A stretch of 14,204 bases of DNA from Bacillota bacterium (GCA_023393095.1 JAEWMT010000106.1:1-14204), one strand, 5' to 3'; positions 1-7,439 are shown, numbered from the stretch's first letter. Notes: generated by a model from the letters alone, not told the origin. A program made the numbers and translations.

Positions 1-582
1 GGTCCAAAGAGAACTACCATCACCATGTACAATCACTTTTTTTCCGTTTTTGATACGTTCAATGACGCTGTAACTGCCGTTTTCACCATGAACAGCTAAC
101 GGAACGCTAGTGTCACCATAGGTATGACTTGGGCGAACAATAGTAATGGGGAAACCATTCTTACGGTATTCCTCCATCAGATAATTTTCACATGCTATTT
201 TTTTACGTGAATACTCCCAGAAGGGATTGTATAAAGGAGTACTTTCGGTGATGTATGGGCTTGATAACGGTTTTTGATAGGCAGATGCAGAACTGATAAA
301 GATATACTGACTTGTCCTTCCAGTAAAAAGACGGATATCTCTTTTAATTGCATCAGTATCATATGCAATAAAATCTGCCACAACGTCAAAAGATTGATTC
401 TCAAGCTTAGCCATAACATCTTCCTCATTATTGATATCAGCTTGAATAACCTTTACCCCTTTGGGAATTAAATCCGGACGATTGCCTCTGTTTAATAGAT
501 ATAATTCAATACCGTAATTTGGTGCAAGAGCGGTTATGGCAGTACTAATGGTTCCAGTTCCTCCGATAAATAATGCCCTCAT
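1..582 (-). CDS. NAD-dependent epimerase/dehydratase family protein (3' part outside window)
   Basis: The reading frame starts at the ATG complementary to 580-582 and is open for 194 codons to the left edge, so the C-terminus is missing. The N-terminus begins MRALFIGGTGTIS, a Rossmann nucleotide-binding glycine motif (G7-G8-T-G10) typical of extended or atypical short-chain dehydrogenases. A conserved-looking SSAS stretch lies at residues 97-100, and the Y-x3-K catalytic pair is visible as Y124/K128 (YSRKK), followed by IVRPSHTYG. These features fit sugar-nucleotide epimerases and dehydratases and their NAD-binding relatives; the substrate cannot be read from the sequence. The start is supported by an AAGGGAGA ribosome binding site about 9 nt upstream. 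Only 18 bp separate it from the upstream acetyltransferase gene, so the two are probably co-transcribed. Confidence 0.85.
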   Translation of the reverse strand, partial: MRALFIGGTGTISTAITALAPNYGIELYLLNRGNRPDLIPKGVKVIQADINNEEDVMAKLENQSFDVVADFIAYDTDAIKRDIRLFTGRTSQYIFISSASAYQKPLSSPYITESTPLYNPFWEYSRKKIACENYLMEEYRKNGFPITIVRPSHTYGDTSVPLAVHGENGSYSVIERIKNGKKVIVHGDGSSLWT

Positions 583-600
583 AAGATGAATCTCCCTTCT

Positions 601-1230
601 TTAAGTTACTATTTGAACCTCTATATTATTGACCGGGTTCATTTCATAATCACTTTTTAGAAAACCAAAAATATAATAATCTGTCATTACATTTACAATT
701 GCTCCATGACGTACCATTCCTTCTTTTGTAAATCCAAGCTTTGTGGCCACCTTGATGGAGCCGTTGTTATTTGTAAAGCAGCGTATTTGAAGTCGATCCA
801 GTTCCATAACCTCAAATGCCAGCTTCATTAGGGCCTGTCCGGCTTCAGGAGTGAATCCCATTCCCCAGTAATTTTTATTGATCCGATAACCGATATCGGC
901 CTGTTTCTTTAAACGGAAATCATATAATACAATTTCCCCGATTACTTTTCCGGTATCTTTAAGTTCAAGAAGCCAGGTCAATTCTCTGGCAGCTTTATAT
1001 TCTTTCATAGTCGCATTATAATGATAATCAAGCTTTATTTTCTTTCTGGGACGATGGCGTCCGTTAACATCTTTTGATTTATCATAGACACCCCAGTAAC
1101 GGTAAACACTGTAATCATTTATAAATTCCAGACTATCCCTTCCGTCCTGTGGACTTTCCGTGATCTGGCGTAAACATAGGCGTGAGGTTGTTAGAGTAGG
1201 TAATTTTTCAAAGCATGCTTCATAGCTCAT
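601..1230 (-). CDS. GNAT N-acetyltransferase, RimJ/RimL (Acetyltransf_3) type
   Basis: A 209-residue cytosolic protein predicted to transfer acetyl from acetyl-CoA to an amine (protein N-terminus, amino sugar or antibiotic; substrate unknown). It opens with the family-typical beta strand LTTSRLCLRQI (about residues 13-23). It carries an acetyl-CoA pyrophosphate-binding segment around NYWGMGF (120-126) followed by the EAGQALMKLAFE helix, and ends the fold with NNGSIKVATKLGFTKEG (154-171), the usual N-x-x-S-x-x-x-x-x-K-L-G-F signature. The frame is open further upstream to an ATG at 1299, but GAGGAGG lies 6 nt before the ATG at 1230, and the ATG at 1236 directly abuts it, so 1230 is the better start. 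A TATAAT-like -10 occurs on this strand at 1274-1279 without a convincing -35. It lies downstream of mntP and 18 bp upstream of the epimerase gene. Confidence 0.87.
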   Translation of the reverse strand: MSYEACFEKLPTLTTSRLCLRQITESPQDGRDSLEFINDYSVYRYWGVYDKSKDVNGRHRPRKKIKLDYHYNATMKEYKAARELTWLLELKDTGKVIGEIVLYDFRLKKQADIGYRINKNYWGMGFTPEAGQALMKLAFEVMELDRLQIRCFTNNNGSIKVATKLGFTKEGMVRHGAIVNVMTDYYIFGFLKSDYEMNPVNNIEVQIVT

Positions 1231-1331
1231 GTACATCCTCCTCTCATGATCTGAGTGCTTTAATATTAATATTATTATACAACATGAATATTTTATCAAT
1301 AGAATTTAATAGTTTATTTTTTATTAATACA

Positions 1332-1898
1332 TTATAAATAGGCTTCCAGAAATATTTTAACCCCGATTAATAATAAGATAGCACCGCCTACAAAACGAGC
1401 TCTTATACCTAACAGTGAACCAAAGATTCTTCCAATATATACACCGGCAAAGCAGAAGAAGAAAGTTATAATACCAATCAGCAAGGAAGCGGACATAATA
1501 TGAATATCAAGTGCAGCAAAGCTGACTCCGGCAGCCATTGCATCAATACTGGTGGCGATACCTTGGAGAATAAGATTTTTTGTTGTGAATACATCTTCTT
1601 TAACAATCTGTTCGGGATTCTTACGGTCATTTACTGCATCTACTAGCATATTAATTCCTATGATAGCGAGTAATAGCAAAGCTGCCCAGTGCTGATAACG
1701 ATGGATGAAGGTGAAAAAGTTTTTACAAAGAAAGAAGCCGATTACAGGCATAAGTGCTTGAAAAATACCAAAAGTAACAGCGGTATGGAGTGCATATTTT
1801 TTATTGATCTTAATACTGCAGATTCCATTTGTAATGGAAACAGCAAATGCATCAGCAGTCAGACCTAGAGCAATAAGAATTAAAGTAAAAAAATCCAT
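1332..1898 (-). CDS. mntP: MntP family manganese efflux pump
   Basis: A 188-residue, very hydrophobic protein of the length expected for MntP (formerly DUF204/YebN), which exports Mn2+ across the cytoplasmic membrane. About six membrane segments are visible, arranged as an internal repeat. Each half has an aspartate within an A-x-S/T-x-D-A motif: TADAFAVS with D16 near the N-terminus and SIDAMAAGVSF with D119 in the second half. Acidic residues at these places are characteristic of the family and are thought to line the Mn pathway. The start at 1898 is chosen because GGAG lies about 7 nt upstream and the length then fits the family; the open frame extends to 1949 and an alternative ATG lies at 1910. 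No yybP-ykoY-type manganese riboswitch was recognised upstream. Confidence 0.9.
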   Translation of the reverse strand: MDFFTLILIALGLTADAFAVSITNGICSIKINKKYALHTAVTFGIFQALMPVIGFFLCKNFFTFIHRYQHWAALLLLAIIGINMLVDAVNDRKNPEQIVKEDVFTTKNLILQGIATSIDAMAAGVSFAALDIHIMSASLLIGIITFFFCFAGVYIGRIFGSLLGIRARFVGGAILLLIGVKIFLEAYL

Positions 1899-1964
1899 AT
1901 AAATCTCCATTCTGACGATAAAGTGTGATAAATTTAATTTTTCACACAATCTACCTTTTTATTT

Positions 1965-2004
1965 ATTATACGGACAGAAGGCTTCTATTATGAATTAATA
2001 GAAG
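1965..2004 (-). promoter_or_regulatory. Putative mntP promoter with overlapping inverted repeat
   Basis: On the minus strand a consensus TATAAT (plus positions 1965-1970) is preceded, with an 18-bp spacer, by TTCATA (1989-1994; 4 of 6 matches to TTGACA). A perfect 9-bp inverted repeat, CTTCTATTA-TGAAT-TAATAGAAG (1982-2004), covers this -35 element. That is a typical operator position for a repressor dimer, but it does not resemble a known MntR box. It lacks a T-run on either strand, so it is not a convincing terminator. Confidence 0.4.
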
Positions 2005-2018
2005 GAACAATTTAATAC

Positions 2019-2047
2019 TTGAATGAATCGACATAAGAGTGCATAAT
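2019..2047 (+). promoter_or_regulatory. Putative sigma-A promoter of the AEC transporter gene
   Basis: TTGAAT (2019-2024) and CATAAT (2042-2047) are separated by exactly 17 bp and match the consensus at 4 of 6 and 5 of 6 positions. Transcription would begin near 2054, leaving a leader of about 60 nt before the ATG at 2113. Confidence 0.45.
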
Positions 2048-2056
2048 AGATAACGG

Positions 2057-2077
2057 CTGTCGGAAAGAGTACGACAG
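2057..2077 (+). other. Small hairpin in the AEC transporter leader
   Basis: CTGTCG (2057-2062) can pair with CGACAG (2072-2077) around a 9-nt loop, placing a 6-bp GC-containing stem near the predicted 5' end of the transcript. There is no following T-run. It may stabilise the mRNA; no function can be assigned from the sequence. Confidence 0.3.
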
Positions 2078-2112
2078 GTAAATAATTAAGTGATATAGAA
2101 AGTAGGATTATT

Positions 2113-3039
2113 ATGTCTCTAGCAATTACGGCCTTTAATCAGATAGTAATTATGTTTATTATCATTATAGTAGGTGTTTTCAGTTATAAGTTAAAACTGA
2201 TTGATGAAGAAATGAATAAGAAACTGGCTGATCTTGTTCTGCTACTAGTAAATCCTTTGGTGATTTTTATCTCATATCAGAGAAAATTTGAAGCAAATTT
2301 GTTATCAGGATTATTATTATCGTTAATATTAGCTTTTATCACTCATTTTGTGAGTATTCTTATTTCGATTATTGTATTTCGTGGAAAAAAACATAAAGCA
2401 GATCTGGCAATTGAACGCTTTGCCATTATTTATTCAAATTGTGGATTTATTGGGATTCCCTTGATTAATGGTATTCTTGGGAGCGAAGGAGTGTTTTATC
2501 TAACCTCATATATGACAGTCTTTAATCTTTTTGTCTGGACTCATGGTATGATTACGATGTCTGGCAAAAGTGGTCGAAAATCCATTATAAAAGCACTACT
2601 GTCTCCATCAGTCCTTGCGAATTTAATAGGTTTAGTATTTTTTTTATGTAATATAATTCTCCCTACGGTCTTAAACAAAGCGATTTCTTATGTTGGAGAT
2701 ATGAATACACCTTTGGCGATGCTGGTAGCAGGTGTTACCATAGCTCAGACCGATTTCTTTAAACTGTTTGGTAAGATACGGTTATATTATATTGCCTTTA
2801 TAAAATTGATTATAATACCCTTGGCAATGCTTTTTTGCTATCAATTATTTCCTATACCACAGATTGTACTGCTTACCACAATTCTTGCTTGTGCATGTCC
2901 AACAGCGGCAACCATCAATTTATTTTCCATACGCTACGACAAAAATTATCTATATGCATCGGAGATATTTGCTGTAACGACCATTCTGTCACTATTTACT
3001 ATTCCTCTGATGATGATTATTGCAAAAATGATGGTTTGA
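2113..3039 (+). CDS. AEC family transporter (auxin efflux carrier-like permease)
   Basis: A 308-residue integral membrane protein with roughly ten hydrophobic segments over its whole length and no signal peptide or soluble domain. The layout matches the bacterial AEC/Mem_trans family: an N-terminal half of about five helices containing the VNPLVIF stretch (around residues 47-53) and the NCGFIGIPLINGILG stretch (around 108-122), and a second half with TPLAMLVAGVTIAQTD and an ACACPTAATINLFSIRY helix near the C-terminus. Members move organic anions such as malate, malonate or amino-acid derivatives as secondary carriers; the substrate here cannot be inferred. The start at 2113 has only a weak AGTAGG ribosome binding site. 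A likely promoter lies at 2019-2047. The 154 bp after it hold no clear terminator. Confidence 0.88.
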   Translation: MSLAITAFNQIVIMFIIIIVGVFSYKLKLIDEEMNKKLADLVLLLVNPLVIFISYQRKFEANLLSGLLLSLILAFITHFVSILISIIVFRGKKHKADLAIERFAIIYSNCGFIGIPLINGILGSEGVFYLTSYMTVFNLFVWTHGMITMSGKSGRKSIIKALLSPSVLANLIGLVFFLCNIILPTVLNKAISYVGDMNTPLAMLVAGVTIAQTDFFKLFGKIRLYYIAFIKLIIIPLAMLFCYQLFPIPQIVLLTTILACACPTAATINLFSIRYDKNYLYASEIFAVTTILSLFTIPLMMIIAKMMV

Positions 3040-3193
3040 GTTTATATATTCACTTTACAATAGTGTTTTGTTACTTGCGCTCAATGACTGAGTTGTAGTA
3101 GAATAAGATGTAAAACAGAATAATACAGATGGAAATACGTTAACCAACCATACTATTAAAAAAATAGATAACGAAGAATAAGGAGTTTATTTT

Positions 3194-4069
3194 ATGAATG
3201 ACTATGTAATCGTAAGTGATGCAACGCTGGATTTGCCGGTAGATATCATAAAAGAATATGATATAAGGGTAATTCCAATGGGAGTAAGTATAGACGATAC
3301 GGAATACATTCATTATCCCGATGAGAGAGAATTATCCGTAGAAGAATTTTATACTAAACTGAAAAATGGTTCAGTATCACATACGACTCAGATTACTCCG
3401 GCAGTATTTATGGATTATTTCACTGATATACTAAAGCAAGGAAAGGATATATTATACATAACTTTTTCCTCGGGGTTAAGTGGAACCTATAATACATCAC
3501 AGATAGTAATCAAGGAACTTGAGGAGGAGTATCCGGACAGAACATTATATTCCGTGGATTCCTTATGTGCCTCCGTTGGCGAAGGGCTTCTGGTTATGGA
3601 TGCTGCAATACAGAAGAAAAATGGATTAAATATCAATGAGCTGAGAGAGTGGGTTGAACAGAATAAGAGGCGGGCGCGTCATTGGTTTACCGTGAAAGAT
3701 TTATTTCATTTAAAACGAGGTGGAAGAATTAACTCTTTAGAAGCTATTGTGGGAACTGCATTGAAGATCAGACCGATACTAAGTACGGATGATGATGGTA
3801 AGCTTACCGTAGTTTCTAAAATTCGAGGTTCACGTGCAGAGCTGGACTTTCTTTTGTCAAAACTTTGTGAGGAAGGAACAGACCTTGCTTCTCAGATAGT
3901 TATCATTGGACACGGAGATGATCTGGAGCAGGCAAAAGAGTTAGAAAGGCTCATTCGTGATAAAAATCTAGTGAAAGACATTGTAATATCTAAAATAGGA
4001 CCGATAATCGGATCGCATACGGGTCCCGGAATGTTGGCACTGACATTTTTGGGGAATGCTGGAAAGTAA
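3194..4069 (+). CDS. DegV family protein (fatty acid-binding, FakB-like)
   Basis: A 291-residue soluble protein of full DegV/FakB length. FakB proteins bind a fatty acid and present its carboxylate to the kinase FakA for phosphorylation before phospholipid synthesis. Visible marks are the N-terminal VSDATLDLP stretch (7-15), the SHTTQIT loop (62-68) and FSSGLSGTYN (91-100), whose Thr and Ser residues correspond to the carboxylate-binding positions of the family. Also present are the FHLKRGGRIN segment (171-180), a GDD near residues 241-243, and HTGPGMLAL (from H275) near the end. AAGGAG lies 8 nt before the ATG, giving a firm start. No fakA-like kinase gene lies in the window, so the partner must be encoded elsewhere. 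The gene stands alone, with 154 bp before it and a repeat element after it. Confidence 0.92.
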   Translation: MNDYVIVSDATLDLPVDIIKEYDIRVIPMGVSIDDTEYIHYPDERELSVEEFYTKLKNGSVSHTTQITPAVFMDYFTDILKQGKDILYITFSSGLSGTYNTSQIVIKELEEEYPDRTLYSVDSLCASVGEGLLVMDAAIQKKNGLNINELREWVEQNKRRARHWFTVKDLFHLKRGGRINSLEAIVGTALKIRPILSTDDDGKLTVVSKIRGSRAELDFLLSKLCEEGTDLASQIVIIGHGDDLEQAKELERLIRDKNLVKDIVISKIGPIIGSHTGPGMLALTFLGNAGK

Positions 4070-4110
4070 CAATATTTTAGGTAACGTGGCTGTCGCATTT
4101 TAGATATATA

Positions 4111-4267
4111 ATATAAGGGACTCCGCATAACCCCCTCACATACTGGCTGGAAGATATTATCGATTTTTTATGTCAAGTTCCTACATAAATATTCGTAAAT
4201 GACATTCAAAATTAATAATATGTCTTCCAAGCAGTGTATTATGGGGATTATAAGGAGTCCTTTATAT
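4111..4267. repeat. 157-bp imperfect palindrome, MITE-like element
   Basis: The left arm (4111-4175) and right arm (4200-4267) are inverted copies of each other along nearly their whole length, leaving only a 24-nt loop. The outer ends read ATATAAGGGACTCC and, inverted, ATATAAAGGACTCC (13 of 14 identical). Matching blocks continue inward: ACTGGCTGGAAGA against ACTGCTTGGAAGA, then TATTAT, ATTTT and ATGTCA, with a few small gaps. It carries no ORF. Size, terminal inverted repeats and the TA-rich flanks fit a miniature inverted-repeat transposable element mobilised in trans, perhaps by a TA-targeting transposase; the family is not identified. It would also fold into one long RNA hairpin if transcribed. 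It fills most of the gap between degV and the methyltransferase gene. Confidence 0.65.
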
Positions 4268-4345
4268 CATGGAATGTTATTTTGCTGTATGTATAATGAT
4301 AGAGGGATTAGCCGCACTAATATTATGAATGTTAAGGTATCGATT

Positions 4346-4354
4346 TGATATAAT
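4346..4354 (+). promoter_or_regulatory. Extended -10 promoter for the RNA methyltransferase gene
   Basis: TGATATAAT combines a perfect TATAAT (4349-4354) with the TGn extension. No good -35 hexamer is present at 17 bp, which is acceptable for extended -10 promoters. It lies about 70 bp before the ATG at 4423 and downstream of the palindromic repeat. Confidence 0.5.
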
Positions 4355-4422
4355 ACATAAGGGAAGAATAATAAAATATAGGTATGATAAGAAATATATT
4401 TTTAAGAAAGGCAGAGTTCTAT

Positions 4423-5175
4423 ATGAAAGATGATAAGACGTCTTCTGCAGGCGCTACGCAGCAGATGAAACCTTATAAAAAGGATGCAGCTTATTCCTAT
4501 ACCTTAGGAGCTTTTCCGACTTACGAACTGATTAAATCGAAGCCGGAGCAGGTGATAAAGGTACTGGTAGACACAAGTTTTACCGATAAGGACAATTTAC
4601 AAAAATTATGCGAGGAAAGAAAGATACCGCTTGAGTATAACGATAAATTAATTAGTAAAATCAGCGATAAGGAGAATTGTTATGTTGCAGGTGTATTTCA
4701 TAAATACAACTGTAATTTAAGAAACGATAGACCCCATATAGTTTTGGTTAATCCAAGCAATATGGGCAATCTGGGGACAATACTTCGAACGGCAGTGGGA
4801 TTTGGTATCTACGATATAGCCATTATCTTACCGGGAGCCGATATTTACAATCCAAAAACGGTTCGCTCCTCGATGGGAGCATTGTTTAAGCTGAATTTCT
4901 GTCATTATCAAACCTTTGAGGAATACCGGAAGCATTTTATGAAGCATGAGATTTTCACCTTTATGTTGAACGGAGAAAATACGTTAACCCTTCAGGAGTG
5001 TCCTAAAGTATCTCTGTATTCCTTGGTATTTGGTAATGAGGCAACCGGTTTGGATGATTCATTTCTGAAAGTCGGAACCAGTATCTTTATACCACAGTCA
5101 CCCGATGTGGATTCCTTAAATCTTACGATAGCAGTTGGAATTGGTGCGTATGTATTTACAAATAATTCAAAGTAA
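4423..5175 (+). CDS. TrmH/SpoU family RNA 2'-O-methyltransferase
   Basis: A 250-residue SPOUT (trefoil-knot) enzyme that would methylate a ribose 2'-OH in tRNA or rRNA using S-adenosylmethionine. All three SpoU motifs are visible. Motif 1 is NPSNMGNLGTILRTA, with N113 and the catalytic-type R122. Motif 2 is LVFGNEATGL, with N205, E206 and G209. Motif 3 is IPQSPDVDSLNLTIAVGIGAY (about 223-243), with S231 and N233. About 100 residues precede the catalytic domain, as in members with an N-terminal substrate-binding region, but that part is not recognisable in detail. The open frame extends to an ATG at 4384, whose extra 13 residues lack a ribosome binding site. AAAGG with weak following GA-rich sequence precedes 4423, so the shorter start is preferred. 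The target nucleotide cannot be inferred. Confidence 0.87.
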   Translation: MKDDKTSSAGATQQMKPYKKDAAYSYTLGAFPTYELIKSKPEQVIKVLVDTSFTDKDNLQKLCEERKIPLEYNDKLISKISDKENCYVAGVFHKYNCNLRNDRPHIVLVNPSNMGNLGTILRTAVGFGIYDIAIILPGADIYNPKTVRSSMGALFKLNFCHYQTFEEYRKHFMKHEIFTFMLNGENTLTLQECPKVSLYSLVFGNEATGLDDSFLKVGTSIFIPQSPDVDSLNLTIAVGIGAYVFTNNSK

Positions 5176-5277
5176 TTATTAATGCATTTTGTAATTAATT
5201 AATCTTAAGAAAATATTCTTCTCAGGAATTTTTCTCGTTAATTGAGGAACAGTAGATTGAAAAATTAAGATTTTTCA

Positions 5278-5306
5278 CAAAGTGAATTGAAAATAAATTC
5301 ACTTTG
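5278..5306. other. Perfect 11-bp hairpin without T-run
   Basis: CAAAGTGAATT (5278-5288) and AATTCACTTTG (5296-5306) are perfect inverted copies around a 7-nt loop. Neither strand has a T-run directly after the stem, so it is a poor intrinsic terminator. It may be an operator, an mRNA-stabilising element or a dispersed palindromic repeat. Confidence 0.45.
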
Positions 5307-5316
5307 CAAATATTGT

Positions 5317-5348
5317 GCTGACGCCAAAATTCGCGGCGCTTCGGTAGC
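5317..5348 (+). other. GC-rich structured island upstream of the phosphodiesterase gene
   Basis: Within very AT-rich intergenic DNA, a short GC-rich stretch can fold with GCT (5317-5319) pairing to AGC (5346-5348) and CGCC (5322-5325) pairing to GGCG (5335-5338). It lies directly before the ribosome binding site of a short leader ORF and 11 nt after the 5278-5306 hairpin. No known riboswitch class was recognised. Confidence 0.3.
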
Positions 5349-5361
5349 AGGAGAGATTACT

Positions 5362-5403
5362 ATGTTTAATATTTTAGACAGGAGAATAAGCTATGGTATT
5401 TGA
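5362..5403 (+). CDS. Candidate 13-codon leader peptide overlapping the phosphodiesterase start
   Basis: ATG at 5362 is preceded by AGGAG (5349-5353) with ideal 8-nt spacing and encodes MFNILDRRISYGI before a TGA at 5401-5403. The end overlaps the ATG of the phosphodiesterase gene (5393) by 11 bp in another frame, an arrangement that often gives translational coupling. The downstream gene has its own AGGAG (5380-5384) inside this ORF, so ribosomes on the leader would cover it. The ORF is short enough to have arisen by chance. Confidence 0.35.
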   Translation: MFNILDRRISYGI

Positions 5404-6256
5404 AATTATTGCAATTGTTGTATTGGCTATTCTGTTGCTATACTTGCTTGCGATTATGCCCAAATTAAAACGTAATCCATACAGCAAGAACTTAGATGGC
5501 TGGCTTTATGCTCATCGTGGACTTCATAACAATAAATCCGAGGCACCGGAGAATTCTCTGCCCGCATTTAAACTTGCTGTAAAGCAGGGGTATGGAATAG
5601 AACTGGATGTACAGCTGACGAAGGATAACGTTCCTGTTATTCTACATGATTATCATCTGAGACGCGCCTGTAAGGAGGATGTGATTGTTGCAGATCTTAC
5701 CTTTCAGGAGCTGCAGAAATACCATTTGTTTCGCTCGAAAGAGAGAATACCTACCTTCGAAGAGGCATTGGCTGTTATTGATGAAAAGGTTCCCTTGATA
5801 ATTGAACTTAAAATTCCGGGTAACCCAAACCGTCTTTGCAAAATTGTATCTGAGATACTTAAGAATTATAATGGCATCTATTGTATTGAATCCTTTAATC
5901 CCTTCGGACTTAGATGGTATCGGTTACATTATCCCAATGTAGTGCGTGGCCAGCTGGCATCTGATTTTATTAAGGAGAAAAAGGAAGGAAGTAAATTTCA
6001 ATATTTTGTACTGAAGAATATGCTACTTAATTTCTATACAAAGCCGGATTTTATTGCTTATCATCATATTTATAAAAAAAGTCTGTCTTATACCATATGC
6101 AGAAAGCTATACCATGCCAAGACAGCTGCCTGGACGATCAAGAGTCAACAGGACTATGATGATAATCAGAATTGTTTTGATCTTTTTATCTTTGACAGCT
6201 TTATCCCGGAGGATAAGAAAGAAGGAGGAGAATCATTAAAGAAAATTAAGGAATAA
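5393..6256 (+). CDS. Membrane-anchored glycerophosphodiester phosphodiesterase
   Basis: A 287-residue GDPD-family enzyme, expected to hydrolyse glycerophosphodiesters from phospholipid (or lipoteichoic acid) turnover to glycerol 3-phosphate and an alcohol. One N-terminal membrane segment (about residues 4-22) anchors the TIM-barrel domain; topology was not computed. Catalytic and metal residues are visible in order: HRG with H41, PENS at 52-55, ELDV with E70 and D72, HD with H85, and IELK with E138. This matches the two-histidine acid-base pair and the acidic metal ligands of the family. The start is firm, with AGGAG 8 nt upstream. A leader ORF and hairpins precede it. No glycerol-phosphate uptake gene is adjacent. 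The 206 bp following it (6257-6462) are AT-rich; I see no gene there. Confidence 0.9.
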   Translation: MVFEIIAIVVLAILLLYLLAIMPKLKRNPYSKNLDGWLYAHRGLHNNKSEAPENSLPAFKLAVKQGYGIELDVQLTKDNVPVILHDYHLRRACKEDVIVADLTFQELQKYHLFRSKERIPTFEEALAVIDEKVPLIIELKIPGNPNRLCKIVSEILKNYNGIYCIESFNPFGLRWYRLHYPNVVRGQLASDFIKEKKEGSKFQYFVLKNMLLNFYTKPDFIAYHHIYKKSLSYTICRKLYHAKTAAWTIKSQQDYDDNQNCFDLFIFDSFIPEDKKEGGESLKKIKE

Positions 6257-6462
6257 TACAAGAGAAATAGGGAATGAATACATAGTATACTGAAACGCAT
6301 GAACTTGACATTAACAAGCAGTTTATTTTTCTAGTGCAACGTATATTAAATAAAATTAATATATGAAATGTTTTAAACATAGTATGTGATATATTAGCTA
6401 GTATTAATCCAGCTAGGTTAAAAAACATTGTACTATTTATAATATGTTTTAGTAAATATAAT

Positions 6463-7377
6463 TTGGGACGTGAAACGGTGTTTCAACTACTGAGTGTATT
6501 ATTTTTTGAGTGGCTTTGGTGTCTATCCAATTTACTGTTAAAACCTAGAAAATTGACTTATGAAAAAGGTTTTCAAAGAGGTGTAAAGTGTAAGCGCATT
6601 GACAGTAGTAATTATGATAAATGGGAAAAACGAAAATTTAATCTAAAATCTGAATTTGGATATTCGCTTTCCTGTGAACTGATTAAACCTTCGTTCACAA
6701 CGGATGCTGATGGTAATAAAAGGATTGCGGTGATTTGCCATGGCCTTGGATGTGCGAGATATGAAAGTATTAAATATGCAGGGATGTTTCTTAAGCTTGG
6801 TTTCACAGTCTTGATTTACGATCATAGAAATCATGGAATGAGCGGCAAGGCATATACTACTATGGGGTATTATGAAAAATATGATTTGAAAAAAGTAGTG
6901 GATTGGTGTTGTCGAATTTATGGAAATGAATGTAAAATCGTTACTCATGGAGAATCCATGGGAGCGGCTACAGTTCTGATGCATCTTGAGCTTGATCGTA
7001 GGGTGAGTGTTGCTATTGCTGACTGTGCATATTCTGATCTGAAATTATTAATTCGCCACCAATTAAAACAATATTACCACCTTCCCTGCTTTCTAATACC
7101 GCTGGAAAGCTGCATCATATACCTTCGAGCAGGCTTCTGGATGAAACAGGTATCACCGATTAATTCAATCTGTCGAACGAATACACCTGTTCTTTTTATT
7201 CATGGTAAACGGGATAATTTTGTACCTGTTATTATGTCAAAACAAATGTATGCATGTAAGAAAAAGAATAAGGGAATTTATCTTGTTGCAAAGGCAAAAC
7301 ATGCAGAAAGCTACTGTACCAACAGGGATGGGTATGAGAAAACAGTAAGAGAATTTATAAATAAATATATGAAATAG
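6463..7377 (+). CDS. Alpha/beta hydrolase with N-terminal membrane segment
   Basis: Serine hydrolase of the alpha/beta fold, substrate unknown. A hydrophobic stretch at about residues 6-26 probably anchors it to the membrane. The rest shows an oxyanion-type HG motif (CHGLGCARY, 92-100), DHRNHGMS (120-127), the nucleophile elbow GESMG with S165, the acid in HGKRDNFVP with D251, and H280 in KAKHAES. A complete catalytic triad is therefore present. The start is uncertain. There is no in-frame ATG until codon 108. The listed TTG at 6463 has no obvious ribosome binding site, and a GTG at 6478 has only GGGA 9 nt upstream. The frame is open back to 6367 without a conventional start codon. A true intrinsic terminator follows immediately. 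Confidence 0.8.
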   Translation: MGRETVFQLLSVLFFEWLWCLSNLLLKPRKLTYEKGFQRGVKCKRIDSSNYDKWEKRKFNLKSEFGYSLSCELIKPSFTTDADGNKRIAVICHGLGCARYESIKYAGMFLKLGFTVLIYDHRNHGMSGKAYTTMGYYEKYDLKKVVDWCCRIYGNECKIVTHGESMGAATVLMHLELDRRVSVAIADCAYSDLKLLIRHQLKQYYHLPCFLIPLESCIIYLRAGFWMKQVSPINSICRTNTPVLFIHGKRDNFVPVIMSKQMYACKKKNKGIYLVAKAKHAESYCTNRDGYEKTVREFINKYMK

Positions 7378-7378
7378 T

Positions 7379-7439
7379 AAACGGGATGGTTGTAGGATAA
7401 TCTTCAGATTATTGGCAAATGAGTCCCGTTTTTATTTTT
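7379..7439 (+). terminator. Intrinsic terminator of the hydrolase gene
   Basis: AAACGGGA (7379-7386) pairs with TCCCGTTT (7424-7431) and is followed by a T-rich tail (TTTTTATTTTT). A nested hairpin, ATAATCT/AGATTAT around a 2-nt loop, lies inside the long loop. It starts 2 bp after the stop codon. Confidence 0.8.

Noticed and set aside
195..428. 77-codon ORF overlapping the epimerase gene in a different frame
   Set aside because: The other minus-strand frame shows a Rossmann motif, a Y-x3-K pair and a good ribosome binding site; this ORF is a shadow.
1899..2112. yybP-ykoY manganese riboswitch before mntP
   Set aside because: Looked for because it is common upstream of mntP genes, but the leader shows only the 9-bp inverted repeat and a small hairpin, not the expected four-way arrangement.
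5278..5306. Hairpin read as the terminator of the RNA methyltransferase gene
   Set aside because: The stem is AT-rich and no T-run follows on either strand.
6643..6984. Antisense ORF of 113 codons inside the alpha/beta hydrolase gene
   Set aside because: The plus frame carries an intact catalytic Ser and conserved motifs; the antisense frame shows no domain or start signal.
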